Shown here: piece after piece, positions 17,938 to 27,904 of the stretch | Layout of the letters: every line of letters starts with the position of its first letter | Position numbering within the stretch: position 1 is the stretch's first letter | NCBI RefSeq assembly: GCF_003386535.1 | Contig: NZ_QTTN01000043.1 | Location: 1 to 58,911 of the forward strand | Origin: Paenibacillus taihuensis | GTDB lineage: Bacteria; Bacillota; Bacilli; Paenibacillales; Paenibacillaceae | Direction of reading: 5' to 3' | Length of the DNA: 58,911 nt | Program-made: the position numbers and the translations under genes | Notes under the pieces: generated by a model | The model's input: the letters and a program-made list of their open reading frames with translations, nothing else | What the model was told of the DNA's origin: nothing | Databases searched by the model: none

Positions 17938-18690
17938 TTGCATACAATAAGATGCCATCCTTGTAGCAATTGCGATTCCGTGTGAAATAATGGCGGCGCT
18001 GGAATGCTTTGATCCCATTGTGTCGACCCTCGACCGTTGCATGCGTTCATAGGCACCGATGATAATTGACGATTTCCTCATTCCAATTTCGCATCGTTTT
18101 GAGGGTCATACCAAGCCATGAAGGCTTCTTTCCATTCCCAAACACTACGCAGGAGCGGCGAGCAACTCAACAACAGACTGAGTTGCTTTCAACAGATCCA
18201 GCATCGTCTCTCCGCGGTGATTGTGAATACCCGTATTGTACGTGTGTCCCTTCTTAATAGCGAAATCATCCACGTCAAGCGCCAACTTGATCATGGATTT
18301 GGCTGCTGCCCAATTTTTGGTTTGGATGTGCCTGCTCAACGCAGGAATGGCTTCGAGTTGTAAGCGTTGTACCGTACTCGTCGGTGCTTGTTGCATGCGA
18401 GCGCTATGCGTCGCTGTTGAGCCGAGTGCTTACTCGACGGCAAGGGAACAAAACGACGTGCTGTAACGCTGTTTTGGACCAACAAACGCGTAAGCCTATG
18501 CGAAACCGGCTTGGCAAGACGTACAGTACAACCAAATCTCAGGTACAAACAGATAGGATTTCTCCTTGAACACAGGAAGATGGCGAATAACCCGCATCCC
18601 ATTCGCCCCTTTGCGAATACCGTCTCTCGGGGAAAGGCAGATTGGGCACGGATGACGATTGTAGCTCTGGTAGATTAAGCATTTCGTTGA
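17938..18690 (-). pseudogene. ISL3-family transposase, degenerate
   Basis: Minus-strand fragments occur in the right order but in different phases with stops. There is an N-terminal zinc part (CPICLSPRDG, then LPVFKEKSYLFVPEIW and YCTSC), a middle block (KKGHTYNTGIHNHRGETML) and the C-terminal signature EGRHNGIKAFQRRHYFTRN. The last matches the EG-x-N-x-x-IK-x-x-x-R block of ISL3 transposases. At least two frameshifts and in-frame stops break the gene, and no clear terminal repeats remain. It fills most of the gap between two MCP genes. Confidence 0.7.
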
Positions 18691-18848
18691 TTTACTGAGT
18701 CTGCATCTGCTTATTCCTCTTTGTTGTTTGGTGAGACTTACAACAATAAAGGAGTAGCAGATGTTTTTCCATTTCTAACCTTCGTTTCTTCCGTCAAGCA
18801 CTGATTACGGTTTTAAGCCTATTTTAAAGTCAGAAACTTCAGTTTTGT

Positions 18849-20153
18849 TTATACTTTATATTGATTGAACTCCACCTTCATTTTGGTGGCTATCTCCAAT
18901 AAATTATATGAAGTCCTGTTTATCTCATCCGTAGCAGCCAATTGCTCATCTGACGCCGCTACTACATCTTGCGTAAGGGTTAGCGAAGCTTCTGATAAAT
19001 CGGCAATACTACTGATGGCACTCACGATCTGCTCAGATCCTGCCGACAACTCTTCGACAGCCGCAGCCACTTCCTGTGTCGAATCAGCAACTAGTGTCAC
19101 AGCTTGGTGTATGCGCGTGAATGAATGTCCAGCTTCATGGATAACAGTCATTCCCTCTCTAACCTCCCGGGTACTATGCTCCATTGTTGAAGCAGCCCTC
19201 TCGGTTTCATGCTGAATGCCGCTAATAATTAGCCCAATTTGTTTTGCAGAATTAGCGGACTGTTCGGCCAGCTTCCTTACCTCTGAAGCTACGATTGCGA
19301 ACCCTCTTCCTTGCTCACCGGCCCGAGCCGCTTCAATTGCTGCGTTCAAGGAAAGGAGATTGGTTCGTGTGGAAATATCTGTGATTACATTTACTATATT
19401 TCCGATTTCTGAAGACCGGTGACCTAGTCCCTCAATTACAGAAGAAAGCTCTTCAACCGTACTATGGATTGCTTCCATTTGTGTAACTGCTGATTCAATT
19501 GCCCTAGTTCCTTCACTGGAAAGCTCGGACGCCTCTGTCGCAGAATATGAAACTTCCTGTATGCTCGCGGCAATTTGCTGGATACCGCCTGACATTTCGG
19601 TGATGGTTGTCCGACTTGTGTCCAAATCGCCTACCTGCCTCTCGGAACCTATCGCCAGCTCCTGCATCTGCATCGCGGCTCGCTCCGTCGATTCTCCAGA
19701 ACTTCTTAACTTCAGCTTCAATTCTTCCGATGATGTTGCAACAAGATTTACGGTGTGGTTTGTCTGTGTTACGAGATGCCTCATACGGGAAACGAAGTGG
19801 TTGAATGATCTCGCCAAATCTCCGAGCTCATCTTCCCGATTTTCTGTTAGGGCGCCAACTGTAAAATCTCCCTTTGCCAATTGCTCCGCCGCAAATGTTA
19901 ATGCCTTAATTGGGTAAGATAACGAACGAGATAATAACAAGGCGATACCCATTGTCACGACAAGTGTTACTAAGCATAGTAAGATAATAAACTCTTTTGT
20001 TTGAATGCCTACATGGTCAGAGACCTTCCAGTACACTAGTGAATTCGCAATAAAGGCTAAGGCGAACACGGTACTGAAACCACCAATAATTTTTCCAGTA
20101 ACGGAAAGCTTCGAAATCCTACTAATCGATTTTCCCAATAACGCAAGTTTCAT
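18849..20153 (-). CDS. Short methyl-accepting chemotaxis protein without sensor domain
   Basis: This 434-aa receptor has two membrane segments (about 22-42 and 55-76) separated by only a dozen residues, so no extracellular ligand domain exists. HAMP (about 77-130) and a signalling domain with [19 protein letters not shown] follow; the T and S there replace the usual Q and A. It may sense through the membrane or another protein, or act as a scaffold in receptor arrays. The start follows GAGGAG by eight bases. It is divergent from the large BTAD regulator. Confidence 0.9.
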   Translation of the reverse strand: MKLALLGKSISRISKLSVTGKIIGGFSTVFALAFIANSLVYWKVSDHVGIQTKEFIILLCLVTLVVTMGIALLLSRSLSYPIKALTFAAEQLAKGDFTVGALTENREDELGDLARSFNHFVSRMRHLVTQTNHTVNLVATSSEELKLKLRSSGESTERAAMQMQELAIGSERQVGDLDTSRTTITEMSGGIQQIAASIQEVSYSATEASELSSEGTRAIESAVTQMEAIHSTVEELSSVIEGLGHRSSEIGNIVNVITDISTRTNLLSLNAAIEAARAGEQGRGFAIVASEVRKLAEQSANSAKQIGLIISGIQHETERAASTMEHSTREVREGMTVIHEAGHSFTRIHQAVTLVADSTQEVAAAVEELSAGSEQIVSAISSIADLSEASLTLTQDVVAASDEQLAATDEINRTSYNLLEIATKMKVEFNQYKV

Positions 20154-20378
20154 CCCTAGTACTCCTCACTCTGAGCAGAATGAGTTCAACATATCATAGG
20201 ACACTTACCGTATTCTTACGATATCTCCACGTGCCCTTCACTCTCCTTAATGTCTTAAAGCATATGAGAACGATCATCTTCTCGCTAACCACGTTTCTCT
20301 ACTTAATCGATTTACAACGACGAATCCCTTAAGTATAATTACCGAGTACGAAAATTACCAACGGGGCGTGAACTACTT

Positions 20379-23075
20379 ATGAACGTTATACATTCAAAAA
20401 TCACCATCCCAAATTTTGGACTATATGTTGAAAGAGTAGAACTCTATAATCTTCTGGATATCAATTTCTCCCGGAGACTCATCTGCATCACTGGCAGTGG
20501 TGGATACGGTAAAACTACCCTAGCTTCCAGTTACCTTCAATCCCGTAGAATTCCTGCATTGTGGTATCAGTTGGGACAAGGGGACAATAACCCCCATATT
20601 TTCCTTACTTACCTGCTGGCTTCGTTCTCCCAACACTACAATGATGTACCCGCCGATATAGCCGTAAACTCGTCAAATTATAAAGAGCAGTTTTCATCGT
20701 TCCTTTCCGTCTTATCCAATTGGAAAACCCCTCTTGCTGTCGTGTTCGACGATTATCATATGACCAACAATAGCGATGAAATAACTGAAATCGTATTACA
20801 AATTATTAAGAACGCCTCCCCCTCGGTAACAACAATCATCTGTAGCAGGGTCCGTCCTTCGCTTCCCCTGATTAAGTGGAAGATTGAAAGGCAACTGTGC
20901 GAAATCAATATGGCTCAGTTGGCCTTCTCGATTCATGAAACCGATACATTTATCCGAACGATCCATGGCCTGCCAATAGATAACGATGAAGTGGAGTGGA
21001 TTCATCAAAAGACAAGCGGGTGGGCAGTCGCACTCTCACTTCTTGTGGAAGCAGTCAAGGGAAAAGACGCTCAAGTAAGAAAAAACTTTCGGAATCGGCT
21101 GGCTGTTGAACAGGATATTTTCGAGTATCTAGGCACGGAAGTCATCGGATCACAATCACAAGAGATGCAACAATTTCTACTCAAATCAAGCATACTTCAC
21201 GAGTTGCAACCTGATATTCTGTCTGAATATTTTCCGGGATACAGTTCCAACGAATACTTAGCATGTCTAGAGAAAAACTATTTGTTCATCCATCGGAACC
21301 GAAATGGGTATTATCAGTTCGCCCCTATCTTTCGCAATTTTCTCTATGAAAACTGCAAGCAACAGGAAGGACAAGCCATATTCCGGCTGCACGAGAAAGT
21401 TGCTCAGATTTTCGAGAGCAAGTACCAATATCTTTACGCATTCGCTCACTACATTGCAGCGAACCAGTTCGCGGAAGCGGCAAGATTGTTAAAGAAAGTC
21501 TTCAGTTGGTACCAACCTGAACATTTTCTTTACCTGCTTGACGGGACAATTGAAACACTTATTCCCAATTTCCCAGTTGTATCGTTTAATCTATTCCTAT
21601 TCAGATGCATTCAAGCTTCGACGCTCAGACTGCTCATTAAGCCGCTCGAGGACAATATCAAGACGATAAAAGGAATAAGTTCTTCGTCACAAAGCCTTGC
21701 TTATCTCATGCATCGCTTAGGACTGGCTCTCTTTTACAGTGGTGATATTGCCGGAGCGAAGGAACGGATTCTACAATCCCTTGAGGCAAGCGAGAGTCTA
21801 TCCGATGATTCCTTGACCACTTTGAACCTTTCTCTTGTTTCCCAATGTTGTAGGTTTCTGGGGCAGTTTGATGAAGGTATTCAATATGCGAGCAGAGCCT
21901 TATCCTATTCCGAGACGCACAATACCAAGGAAAACCTGATTCATACGTTCTGGATTCTGTTGGAGATTCTGCTAGAGCTCAAGGATACTTCACGAGCTGC
22001 ACCGTTACTCGAGGAAGTAATTAATGTTTCGGATTCCTATGGTGATGAAGGCGCAAGAATGTACCCTATGGTCACAATAGGGAAGTTCTACAAAGTTCAA
22101 GGGGACTATGTTAGCGCTATGGAATGGATGAAGAGAGGTTTAGCGGAGGCCGAAAAATCCAATATTAAAATTGACTTGGCATGGGCAAGGTATGTAATTG
22201 GCTCTACTTATTTGGAACAAAATGATGTCCCCCTTGCTAAAGAGCATCTGTACCATGCTTTACAAGACTTCGAGGAAAACGTTTATTTTCGCGCATTAGT
22301 CACTTCTATCTTGAAAGAAATTGCTAATTCCATCGATCAGGTGAGTCAACTTGTTGCAGTACCGGAAGATTCACCACGCGTACAAAGAAAATTGAAAGTC
22401 AACCTGCTCGGACCTTTTGAAATCATCCATGATAGAAAGGAAATTACTATAGCACGAAAATCGAGCCTCCGTCTCTTCCAGTATCTCCTTCTCAATCTAG
22501 GAAGAAAAGTACCGAAAGACGTTTTGTTGGAAGAACTTTTCGTGGATGGAGATTACTCTTCCCGAAAGAATAGACTTTATGTTTCCATCTCGATGTTGAG
22601 AAAGAGCTTAGAGACCGACTCTAGCGGTAATAAATTATATGTACTGCACAACGGTGATTCCTACTATCTCAATACTCAGGAAATTGAATTGGATACCGCC
22701 GAATTTATCCGCTTGGCAGGCCATAAGCTGGAAGATACCGAGGAACGCCTCACCACCTTGCGAAGTGCCGTGCAGCTATACCGAGGCGACCTTCTGTCAG
22801 AATATCCTTATGAACCCTTTGTCGAAGCCGAACGTGAACGGCTAAAGCGAACGTTCCATCAGTGCCTTCGGGAAATGGCAAAGCTCTATTGGAAGCAGGA
22901 GGATTACGCAAGAGGCATGGACGTATTTAACCAGTTAATTGATTCCGAGCCAGACAACGAGCAGTATTACCATGAATACATTGAAATGCTACTCGCTGCT
23001 GGATTGTCCAAAAATGTAAAATCAGTCTCCGAAAAATGGAAGGCAGTGAATCATGAATACGAAAATATTGATTGA
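20379..23075 (+). CDS. MalT-like ATPase regulator with C-terminal BTAD domain
   Basis: The 898-aa protein has an N-terminal STAND-type NTPase: P-loop GSGGYGKTT (39-47) and Walker B-like LAVVFDDYH near 121-129. A winged-helix-like segment follows, then helical TPR-like repeats (about 360-640). From about 668 there is a winged-helix plus BTAD domain of the SARP type (VNLLGPFEII, then RKSSLRLFQYLLLN). Such proteins couple ligand-gated oligomerisation to transcription activation; here the DNA-binding unit is the SARP-like one, not LuxR. It is divergent from the short MCP and 0.7 kb upstream of a SpoIIAA-like gene. Target genes unknown. Confidence 0.85.
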   Translation: MNVIHSKITIPNFGLYVERVELYNLLDINFSRRLICITGSGGYGKTTLASSYLQSRRIPALWYQLGQGDNNPHIFLTYLLASFSQHYNDVPADIAVNSSNYKEQFSSFLSVLSNWKTPLAVVFDDYHMTNNSDEITEIVLQIIKNASPSVTTIICSRVRPSLPLIKWKIERQLCEINMAQLAFSIHETDTFIRTIHGLPIDNDEVEWIHQKTSGWAVALSLLVEAVKGKDAQVRKNFRNRLAVEQDIFEYLGTEVIGSQSQEMQQFLLKSSILHELQPDILSEYFPGYSSNEYLACLEKNYLFIHRNRNGYYQFAPIFRNFLYENCKQQEGQAIFRLHEKVAQIFESKYQYLYAFAHYIAANQFAEAARLLKKVFSWYQPEHFLYLLDGTIETLIPNFPVVSFNLFLFRCIQASTLRLLIKPLEDNIKTIKGISSSSQSLAYLMHRLGLALFYSGDIAGAKERILQSLEASESLSDDSLTTLNLSLVSQCCRFLGQFDEGIQYASRALSYSETHNTKENLIHTFWILLEILLELKDTSRAAPLLEEVINVSDSYGDEGARMYPMVTIGKFYKVQGDYVSAMEWMKRGLAEAEKSNIKIDLAWARYVIGSTYLEQNDVPLAKEHLYHALQDFEENVYFRALVTSILKEIANSIDQVSQLVAVPEDSPRVQRKLKVNLLGPFEIIHDRKEITIARKSSLRLFQYLLLNLGRKVPKDVLLEELFVDGDYSSRKNRLYVSISMLRKSLETDSSGNKLYVLHNGDSYYLNTQEIELDTAEFIRLAGHKLEDTEERLTTLRSAVQLYRGDLLSEYPYEPFVEAERERLKRTFHQCLREMAKLYWKQEDYARGMDVFNQLIDSEPDNEQYYHEYIEMLLAAGLSKNVKSVSEKWKAVNHEYENID

Positions 23076-23101
23076 GTGAACTCATCGTCCCTTTTCCCAA
23101 T

Positions 23102-23317
23102 TTATGAAATATGGGCACCTTCAAGAGAAACCAATGTATCAGCTAATGCGTTCATTCCATTGTTTCCATTGCTCCGAAGCCGAATGAACACATTAACTAC
23201 CGGTGCCCATAAACTTGCTAGTTTTATGATATATAAAACAATAGCCTGTACCGCAAAAATTATCAATGTGTTCCACTCCCGATAAGCCATGCGAGAACGG
23301 GCCCAACGTTCCAACAT
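23102..23317 (-). CDS. Possible small membrane protein or gene tail
   Basis: The frame encodes one strong hydrophobic segment (TLIIFAVQAIVLYIIKLASL) and stays open upstream to about 23395 without an in-frame start or ribosome site. It looks like the membrane-embedded C-terminus of a larger lost protein. No family was recognised. Confidence 0.3.
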   Translation of the reverse strand: MLERWARSRMAYREWNTLIIFAVQAIVLYIIKLASLWAPVVNVFIRLRSNGNNGMNALADTLVSLEGAHIS

Positions 23318-23391
23318 AAAGAACGCTGCGTATAAAAATACCGAGTAAGCAAAATATCCCTCTCCCCCACTCCCCCTCTCCCCTACATTGT

Positions 23392-23607
23392 CTAGAAATG
23401 TTCGCGGAACTGTCTCAACACGTTGTTAATAGTCGGCTTCTTACCTGTCATGCGGATGTAGCCAGTTATGACATACAAGTAGAGGCTAAACTTCCTTAGT
23501 GTTTCATCCGGTTCACAGCGAATCGATTCAAGCTTCAGTGGATAGGTTCGGATGAGCCTCTTTTCCAACTCACATTGTCCATTTAATGAATTGATAGCAT
23601 GTTTCAT
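23392..23607 (-). CDS. Hypothetical protein, 71 aa
   Basis: An ATG at 23607 follows GGGAGG at a long distance of about 13 bases. The product is basic, with a predicted helical tail (KKPTINNVLRQFREHF). No family was recognised. It is upstream of the possible membrane fragment on the same strand and may belong to the same decayed locus. Confidence 0.35.
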   Translation of the reverse strand: MKHAINSLNGQCELEKRLIRTYPLKLESIRCEPDETLRKFSLYLYVITGYIRMTGKKPTINNVLRQFREHF

Positions 23608-23789
23608 TAGTACTGATTGACCTCCCTTAGGGAATTTTCCTTATATTAGAAGAACAGACTTACACATTTCTTATTCCGTCCACTCTCCTGCGTAAGAAAC
23701 CATTCCAATTCCGTAAGGATTTGATAAGGGGGGGGGGTTATAATTAGAGGCGAAAACAATAACGCTTTGAAATAATAGGAGGTTGCCAC

Positions 23790-24218
23790 TTGTTAGAAAA
23801 ATTTGCTACACATGTCGATCGACAGAACAATGTCGTCTCTTGGATTGTCAAAGAAAATTTAGAGGAGCATGATGCTCTTGAAGCGGGCCAAGAATTACCA
23901 AAACTAGTATTACAGCTTCCTAAAGGGGCTGCAAAAGTGCTTGCTGATCACCGCCCCATTGAACTGGAAGGGAAGCAAGCCCGACTCGCCATAGAAGCAA
24001 GCCAGGAATCAGTAAAATTAATGGGTTGGTTGACTACCAACTGCTCACTTGTGGCAGTTATCTGCGGCTCCATGATGATGCAATCCCAAATGAACCGGCT
24101 GGCAAAGGAAGCTGGTTTGGAACAGAAACTTAAAGCATTTTGGAGTGCCAACCAAACTAAGGCCGTTGAAGACGCCTACAAATTTTTGGGCATCACCGAT
24201 AACGCTCTTATCAGATGA
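23790..24218 (+). CDS. SpoIIAA/STAS-like protein, MCP-associated, paralog C
   Basis: The 142-aa protein starts at TTG 23790, seven bases after AGGAGG. It is very close to paralog B: VVSWIV, KVLADHR, GKQARLAIEASQES, VAVICGSMMMQSQMNRLAK, LKAFW and FLGITDN. The shared DHR and SMMMQSQMNRL blocks are candidate functional sites. It is alone on the plus strand, downstream of the BTAD regulator, unlike copies A and B, which bracket an MCP. Confidence 0.65.
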   Translation: MLEKFATHVDRQNNVVSWIVKENLEEHDALEAGQELPKLVLQLPKGAAKVLADHRPIELEGKQARLAIEASQESVKLMGWLTTNCSLVAVICGSMMMQSQMNRLAKEAGLEQKLKAFWSANQTKAVEDAYKFLGITDNALIR

Positions 24219-24744
24219 CTAAGAATCCTCCAATGGCGCGTTGAAACAGTGATGTTACATCCCCTCATGGTAGACAGTGGAAAGGAGTTCAAGATTTTTT
24301 TGGACTCTGCATTGTTGATCGGGAGGGGATTTTCTGTGACAAAAAAGGAATAAACGTTAACGATGAAGCAACAATCGAGGTTGTAATGAAGAACCTGGAG
24401 TTATCTAATAATAATGGAAAGATGATCTACCATATCTTCACGAACATCAATAAATCCTCCATAACCAAGAATAAAACTAACTTCCTTACAACAGACTCAT
24501 TTCAATATCAGTATCAGATATCAGTATCAGTATCTTATTGATAATTCTGCGAGAGCCATTCTCCTTCGAGTCAACGCATTAAATTATTAAGATTCAAAAG
24601 GGCTGTGGAGACATTCTCGACAGCCTGAGTAAACCTATAACATTTAGCATCTTTTGTGTTAAAAAACTGAGTCCAGATTTTGTGCAACGCACTCCTCTTT
24701 TATAGTTAAAGATAAGGCTTGCTTTCCATCATTTCGTGTTTACC
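24219..24744. other. Intergenic stretch with an open segment and short repeat
   Basis: From about 24350 to 24541 one plus phase stays open (DEATIEVVMKNLELSNNNGK, then IYHIFTNINKSS) and ends in a run of the hexamer TATCAG near 24504-24536. There is no start or ribosome site, so it is probably a remnant. The family was not recognised. Confidence 0.35.
24597..24625 (-). terminator. Terminator downstream of the oxidoreductase pair
   Basis: GGCTGT pairs with ACAGCC; on the minus strand the stem is followed by CTTTTG. It lies 120 bases past the end of the oxidoreductase gene, so it likely closes that operon. Confidence 0.45.
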
Positions 24745-25584
24745 TTAAGAAGGAAGCTTCACCCACATGAATGGTGTATCTGCGGCTTTCAGTCCAAATT
24801 CGATAATGCTGATAATCGCGATCGTTTCCGCTTCAGGCGCGATTGGCTGGCCGGTTCCGAAAAAGGCAACAAGCCGTTCGATGAAAGAAATGAAAAAATC
24901 TGATTTAACCTGAATTTGTTTTGTTTTGCCAGCTGTATAGCCAATGGTCATTCCAAAAGGGCAGTCACCGCCAAAATGATGAATTGTCGCTTGTTTGCCT
25001 CCTGCAAATTCAATGAGAAGCGCCGGGAAATTCGGTGTCCCGATATACATAACACGGGTCGGAGGGCTTTCCATAAGCGAAACGATCGGCTCGATCTGAT
25101 GGATCGAATAGTTATCGAATCGCCCTGGGCCGGTGCCGGCTATCGAGGCAATGCCGCTTCGGTCAGCTTCATCATATTCCGATGCAAAACGTAGTGCGGA
25201 GCTAGAGCACAGCGGCGTTCCATGCTTCCGCGCAAGCTCAAACATGCGAAACGCCGTTTGCCGGTCAGGGGCGAACGTCTTATCCACATACGTTGGTTTT
25301 CCAGAACGCAGTGGTAGCTGTGAAAGCTCCTCATGATATTCCGGATGATCCGGGGCGAGAACGATTAAATAATCGCTCTTCTCCACGATTTCTTCAATCG
25401 AATCAAGCAGTTGGATATTCTTCTCCACACAAAATTGAGCATTCGAAACGCCGCCGGGCTTATCAATTTTCCCGTAACCGTAAGCGACTTTCATCTTTCC
25501 ATTCGTCGCTTGTTCGATCCATCCTGGGTACATCTCAGCATGCCATTCATCTAAATACAAATCGATTAGGCCTATCGTTTTCAT
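24745..25584 (-). CDS. Gfo/Idh/MocA-like oxidoreductase (diverged)
   Basis: The 279-aa protein resembles the Gfo/Idh/MocA family. The N-terminal Rossmann-like part has TIGLIDLYLDEWHAE rather than the GxGxxG loop. LIVLAPDHPEYHEEL and YVDKTFAPD occupy the positions of the CTPxxxH and EKP segments; K in VDKTF stands for the catalytic lysine. The shorter C-terminal part is beta-rich (YIGTPNFPALLIEF). The start follows GAGGAG; the upstream in-frame ATG lacks a site. It is 24 bases downstream of another family member, forming a pair, perhaps enzyme and helper. NAD(P) binding is uncertain because the glycine loop is not standard. Confidence 0.7.
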   Translation of the reverse strand: MKTIGLIDLYLDEWHAEMYPGWIEQATNGKMKVAYGYGKIDKPGGVSNAQFCVEKNIQLLDSIEEIVEKSDYLIVLAPDHPEYHEELSQLPLRSGKPTYVDKTFAPDRQTAFRMFELARKHGTPLCSSSALRFASEYDEADRSGIASIAGTGPGRFDNYSIHQIEPIVSLMESPPTRVMYIGTPNFPALLIEFAGGKQATIHHFGGDCPFGMTIGYTAGKTKQIQVKSDFFISFIERLVAFFGTGQPIAPEAETIAIISIIEFGLKAADTPFMWVKLPS

Positions 25585-25608
25585 GGTACACATTCTCCTC
25601 GTATGCAT

Positions 25609-26667
25609 TTAGAAGGATACTTCGGCTCTCTTGTCTGATGAATCATAAATCGCTTGGATGATTTTCGAGCTTAATATTACGGTATCAATATGGGAGGGCA
25701 GCTTCTCACCTGTACGAATGCAGGTTAGAAAACCGTCAATTTCATTTTGGAACATATCCTCCATGCGAAATTTCGGAATCGTCTCCAGCAATGCGCCGTT
25801 CTGAGCGCTGTACAGCTTGAAGTCGGCACCATACTGAAGCCGGATGCCAGCCTTATCGCCGAGAAAATCGATGTACATTTCATCAATACCGATATTTTGC
25901 GCCCACGCCCCGTTCAACGTAATACTCGGTCCCTCGGTTCGAATCATCGCGGTGACGAAATCGTCTACATCATAAGTGCCCTCGTAATTCGGCGGGCCCG
26001 CCCACATGTTCATATAGGCATAATTCGCCATATTCTTCCCAAGCTTGCAGTAGGCTTGACCGGTAACAGTAAGCGGTTGCGGATCACCGGAGCAATACAT
26101 GACGATATCCAGAAAATGAACACCCCAATCAATTAAAGCGCCGCCGCCAGCAATCGACTTCGTCGTGAACGCGCCCCCGAGGCCCGGGATGGACCGGTGC
26201 GAACGGAAACTGACGTACACATGATACAACTCGCCAAGCTCACCGCTTTCGATCATCTTTCGAATGATATTGACACCAGTATTAAACCGGTTGACGACGC
26301 CGATATTCAACACCTTGCGGCTTTGGCGCTGCGCCTTCTGCATCTCGAGCGCTTCGGCATAGGTCCGCGCTGCGGGCTTCTCGCACAGTACGTTTTTACC
26401 GGCGCTCAGGCAGTCAATGGCAATCGAAGCGTGGACATTGTTCGGTGTACAAATGGACACGGCTTCGATTTCGGGGTCCTCGAGTGCAATATGGTAATCC
26501 TCGATGGCTTCACCGCACTGATAATCGCTTACCGCCTTCTCCGCTCTTTCTTTACGAATATCGCAAAAGTACTTGATTTCTGCATTCGGGTTCGCCATGT
26601 ACGCCTTAATATGAGCGCTGTTGGCGATCGTACCGCAGCCAATAATGGCAACCTTAATCGTTTCCAA
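25609..26667 (-). CDS. Gfo/Idh/MocA-family NAD(P)-dependent sugar oxidoreductase
   Basis: The 352-aa protein has a clear Rossmann start, VAIIGCGTIANSAHI, the motifs CTPNNVHA and CEKPAA with the catalytic Lys, and the GGGALIDWGVHFLD segment that supplies the second catalytic His. These enzymes oxidise or reduce sugars and inositols, and some act on 2,7-anhydro-sialic acid. The TTG at 26667 is preferred because GGAGGG lies seven bases upstream; ATGs at 26682 and 26706 lack sites. A DeoR-type regulator is encoded upstream on the same strand. The substrate is not readable from sequence. Confidence 0.85.
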   Translation of the reverse strand: METIKVAIIGCGTIANSAHIKAYMANPNAEIKYFCDIRKERAEKAVSDYQCGEAIEDYHIALEDPEIEAVSICTPNNVHASIAIDCLSAGKNVLCEKPAARTYAEALEMQKAQRQSRKVLNIGVVNRFNTGVNIIRKMIESGELGELYHVYVSFRSHRSIPGLGGAFTTKSIAGGGALIDWGVHFLDIVMYCSGDPQPLTVTGQAYCKLGKNMANYAYMNMWAGPPNYEGTYDVDDFVTAMIRTEGPSITLNGAWAQNIGIDEMYIDFLGDKAGIRLQYGADFKLYSAQNGALLETIPKFRMEDMFQNEIDGFLTCIRTGEKLPSHIDTVILSSKIIQAIYDSSDKRAEVSF

Positions 26668-26790
26668 CTCCAATCCCTCCATAAGATTCGAATTTAATTC
26701 CAGCATATCACTATTCGAAATTATCTTCCATTAAAATTTATTAAAACGGATATTTCCTCCTAATTTGACGCAAGCAGCCTACTATCCTTC

Positions 26791-26833
26791 AAAAAAGAGG
26801 CGGTCAAACAGGTCTGCCCCGTTCAACCGCTCT
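26791..26833 (-). terminator. Terminator after the DeoR-family gene
   Basis: On the minus strand GAGCGGTTGAAC pairs with GTTTGACCGCCTC and runs into TTTTTT. It separates the regulator from the oxidoreductase pair, which therefore should have its own promoter. Confidence 0.8.
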
Positions 26834-26892
26834 CCCATCTGCCAGCTTGTTCGACTACAAAGCCGGTCGTTTATTCAGCAACCATACTCTTC

Positions 26893-27651
26893 CTATTTCG
26901 CGATCATTATGTTTACACCATGCTCTGAATAAAACCTCACTTCTTCCGCCGGCATGGAATCGTCGGTTACAATCGTTCGCACATTTGCCAGTTCGCATAC
27001 CTGGGTAAAAACCGTCACATTAAACTTTGAATAATCGGCTAACACAATTGTTTCCTTGGAACGATCAATCATCTGACGGCGGATGTCAGCTTCCCCGACG
27101 TGATAATCGGTAATGCCATGTGCAAGCGTTATTCCACCAGCGCCGATAAACGTTTTATCGACGTGAAACGTGTCCAAGGTTTTCACAGCAATCGGTCCAG
27201 AAAGCGACAAGTCCCCTTGCCTGAGTTCTCCTCCACACAAGATTATCTTAACCGAGGCGCTTGTCGCCAGTTCGATCGCAGCTGGAAGCGAATTCGTGAT
27301 AACCGTAATATTTTGCTTATGTTTGATGGCACCGGCAAAGAGCAGAGCAGTTGTTCCCAGATCGATAAATAACGTATCTCCGTCTTCCACTAGATCAGCT
27401 GCACATACCGCTATTGCGCGTTTAGCCTCAATTCTTGATACGCTGCGTTGTGCATAAGGAGGTTCTTCACATGTTCTATTCAGAACCGCTCCGCCATGTA
27501 CCTTTTTTACGATGCCTAGTTTCTCCAGTTCGTACAGATCTCGGCGAATCGTCTCTCTTGTCACATTAAGCGATTTTGTTAATTCGCCGATACGAACGGA
27601 TTTCTTAGCCTTGATCCGTTTTATTATTTCGTCCTGCCTATCATTTTGCAC
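26893..27651 (-). CDS. DeoR/GlpR-family sugar-responsive repressor
   Basis: The 252-aa protein has the DeoR winged helix (1-56), including SLNVTRETIRRDLYELEKLG, then the phospho-sugar sensor domain with FIDLGTTALLFA, ITNSLPAAIELA, LCGGELR and TFIGAGGI. Members repress sugar catabolic operons and release DNA when bound to a sugar phosphate. It is followed by its own terminator. Repeats of TGCAACA/TGTTGCA type on either side of the divergent promoter region are likely operators. It probably controls the phosphoesterase and the oxidoreductases nearby. Confidence 0.88.
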   Translation of the reverse strand: MQNDRQDEIIKRIKAKKSVRIGELTKSLNVTRETIRRDLYELEKLGIVKKVHGGAVLNRTCEEPPYAQRSVSRIEAKRAIAVCAADLVEDGDTLFIDLGTTALLFAGAIKHKQNITVITNSLPAAIELATSASVKIILCGGELRQGDLSLSGPIAVKTLDTFHVDKTFIGAGGITLAHGITDYHVGEADIRRQMIDRSKETIVLADYSKFNVTVFTQVCELANVRTIVTDDSMPAEEVRFYSEHGVNIMIAK

Positions 27652-27703
27652 AGCGACCTCACCCGATTCTTCGCAACTGTAACCAGTCTATCCTAACGCA
27701 AAA

Positions 27704-27874
27704 TGCAACAATTGCATGGATTGCAACATACCGGTCATTCATTACTATTATAACCACATTTCCCTGTAAATCTGAAGACGATAAGTAAATTTTGTCTCAA
27801 ACACGATTGGCATACTCTACTGGTGCAAGGGAATTAGTTTGTCATTTTATTGTATTTTTGTTGCAATATGTTGC
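27704..27874. promoter_or_regulatory. Divergent promoter region with repeated TTGCAA-type sites
   Basis: TGCAACA at 27704, TTGCAACA at 27721 and GTTGCAATATGTTGC at 27860-27874 share a TTGCAA/TGTTGC core. The last overlaps the plus-strand promoter, where TATGAT (about 27883-27888) is a good -10. The arrangement suits autoregulation by the DeoR-family protein plus control of the plus-strand genes. Confidence 0.45.
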
Positions 27875-27904
27875 TTATTTGGTATGATATAAAGGGAATT
27901 AGGT

